The translations under genes and the position numbers were made by a program. The notes under the pieces were generated by a model. It was given only the letters and a program-made list of their open reading frames with translations. It searched no databases and had not been told where the DNA came from. Below, in pieces: positions 62,034 through 64,000 of a stretch of DNA of 64,000 nt (positions are counted from its first letter, which is position 1; every line of letters starts with the position of its first letter). This DNA is from Nymphaea colorata (lineage: Eukaryota; Streptophyta; Magnoliopsida; Nymphaeales; Nymphaeaceae), in the NCBI RefSeq assembly GCF_008831285.2, contig NC_045140.1:15115796-15179795 (forward strand). Direction: 5' to 3'.

Positions 62034-64000
62034 GGACCAGATTTTCTTGCTTGTAGCGGTCTAGTTGTGATTTTCTTCTCTCTTCCACGGTGCTACCCGT
62101 TTGTGTATCATTATTCTCTCCTTGTAGTCTAGGTCTTCTGTGGAAAAATTTCCCGTTTCCTCTTCAAAATTTTCGAAGAGTTGAGTTTATTTCTCGAACG
62201 ATTGAAGCTCACTCTGACACTCAGATGTCTAATCGCGCCACGGAGAGCCAATGGTTCGGACTCGTTCCCACACTCGGCAACCAAATTGCCTCGAATGCTA
62301 CGGCATACGCCACCGAATTTCTCCTCCAAGTTTTGCGGATCCTCTGACCACCGAAGCTTCCTGGTCCAGTTCATGGCTCAAAACTCAAGAGTTCGTCATC
62401 CATTAACTTTGTCATAGAAGGAAACCCGCTTTCCCCTTTCTTAAACAAACTTCTCCGCTTCTGATTCCCTCCCATAAATTTTTCGAGGCCCTGGCATGGG
62501 GTTTGGAAATAGTTTTCAACCAGCAATTGACGCGCCTCGATTTTGCCTCACTAGCTGCCCCTCTTCACGAATGATTGAATCCTTTGACTTAATCTGAGTC
62601 TTCCTTGCGTTGGCTTCATGCATTGCTTCCCGCACAATTTTTTATTTGCTCGCAACTATGGTATTCTAGTGCATCGTCAGTAATCTCAATTTTAAGGAGA
62701 GGGAACTCTATAAGAATTTCAAAGAATCGCTGCTCCTCCAGTACGAATCCGTTTCTGATAAACAATTCTCAAAGGCGTCATTGAAAGTCTGGTCCTGAGG
62801 ATGGTCTTTGCGGGACATTAGGAAAATCGTTACAATTTTTTTTTTCTTTTTTCGAAAGTGCTTTTTCCTTTTGGCATTTTGTTGGCTTTTGAGTTCGCGA
62901 AAAACGTTGACGTTCGTTAAAGAACAAAAAAAAAAAAAAAAAAAAAAAAAAAACCAAGCCAAACTAGCTGCTTTACAAGAACAAATGTCCGAAAAAGGAA
63001 AAGTACTATTTGTTTGCAAACCAGGCATCCTGACAAATTATTTTTAATCTAAACAATAAAACACTTAGAAATATATGTAACAAAACAAAATTGAACTCAA
63101 GCGACTTGAAGGGAGATCCAAGCGGTTTGTCTCATTTCCCGGCCTTGAAGGATTTGATATGAGATCCGAACGGATCTTAAACCGTAGGTCTGCCGTCCAA
63201 GCCCCTGGGTTGGATCACAGATCCATTAGTTCAATCAATGTATCACGGATTTTAGATCCGTGATTTTGAAAGCCACTGCTTGTTTAAACAGTGAATTTCC
63301 CAGGTGAATCTCAGGTCAGCCGCCTATAGACTTAAGTAATGGTATTTGAATAAATATAAACATATTGATATGGTGTTCTCAGTTTTTCTGGCACCTCATT
63401 AAAATCGAGTGCACCTTGGCAACTGAGTAACAAAAAAGACCATGCAAAGTGGCTAAAGGCATATATGATCCATGGTATTGTTGTTAAAATTGATTCCATC
63501 AGATTGAGAATAATTTGGGCATCGAACAAAATGAAAATTTATAATTTTTTTAGAAAACAATTAGTGAGCATAAAAAAGGAAAATGTGAAAACATGAAAGG
63601 AAACAAAGAAGGCCACGTATCCTCATTAAATCAACCCTCTCTCTAATGGAAAGAGGTCTGATTTGATCTGAGTCGACCGATTTAGGCGTATTTTAGCAAC
63701 ATTAGTCCATGAAACATGGATAGGGAAAAGAATGTTGTAAAATGTGGTGAGTTTTGGTCTGAGTTATGTAGGATCAAGAAATTAGAATGTTAAACACAAT
63801 GAGTTTATTTATACAAAATTTGGCAGTGTTGGTGTGTCTATAATGAAATTAAGAAAACATGTTAGTTCTATAAAAAATGAAGTTTAACAAATATAACTCA
63901 TTAGTCATTATAACAAATGAACTATTTACGAAATCTAGGTTCATATCACCAAGCTGTTATATCATAAACTGAATAATTGGAGCCTTAAATTGAAGAAACT
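62034..64000. other. Region downstream of the ERF gene
   Basis: The ERF 3' UTR, then DNA with no recognised gene. A run of 28 A lies at 62926-62953. A 9-bp hairpin, ATCACGGAT-TTTAG-ATCCGTGAT, lies at 63242-63264. The rest is AT-rich. Confidence 0.4.
62926..62953 (+). repeat. Poly-A tract of 28 bp
   Basis: An uninterrupted A run. It could be the tail of a retroposed sequence on the plus strand, but I found no flanking direct repeat and no recognisable body upstream. Confidence 0.9.

Noticed and set aside
62808-63047. Open frame across the poly-A tract
   Set aside because: Poly-Lys and poly-Phe from homopolymer runs, not a protein.

Overview
The window is nuclear DNA from a flowering plant. 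It carries spliced genes with plant GT-AG introns, intronless MAPKK, PPR, EDR2-C and AP2/ERF genes, GC-rich coding exons set in AT-rich intergenic DNA, many CT/GA and AT microsatellites, and typical plant transposons (a TRIM, an L1-type LINE, a hAT-like element). I cannot name the species. The coding sequences resemble Arabidopsis proteins well but do not fix the lineage.

Layout. 1-8.9 kb: two tandem four-exon glutaredoxin genes on the minus strand, one with a TRIM retrotransposon in its second intron. 10.8-16.6 kb: an eight-exon protein phosphatase 2C of the WIN2 type on the plus strand. 19.2-22.4 kb: ribosomal protein L7, with a telo-box upstream. 23.7-25.6 kb: an intronless E+-class PPR gene. 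29.6-30.6 kb: an intronless EDR2-C (DUF1336) gene on the minus strand. 31-39 kb: gene-poor DNA with inverted-repeat elements and a possible SINE. 39.7-45.4 kb: a two-exon TMEM230 homologue on the minus strand, whose 5.45-kb intron holds a 2.0-kb hAT-like element. 50.1-51.2 kb: an intronless MKK4/5-type MAP kinase kinase. 52-55 kb: gene-poor DNA with a Helitron-like end. 55.0-59.7 kb: a decayed L1-type LINE flanked by a 13-bp target duplication and containing a fragment related to the TRIM LTR. 61.5-62.0 kb: a small intronless DREB-type AP2/ERF gene. The last 2 kb has no recognised gene.

The genes are ordinary, independently transcribed plant genes: redox (GRX), phosphatase and kinase signalling (PP2C, MKK), translation (RPL7), organelle RNA processing (PPR), lipid-binding or defence (EDR2-C), membrane trafficking (TMEM230) and transcription (ERF). 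They do not form an operon or cluster. The points of most interest are the different active sites and C-termini of the two glutaredoxins, the complete miniature LTR element in a host intron, a probable GC-AG intron in the PP2C, the hAT-like element that carries a coding-like fragment, and the open, highly basic upstream frame of the MKK.
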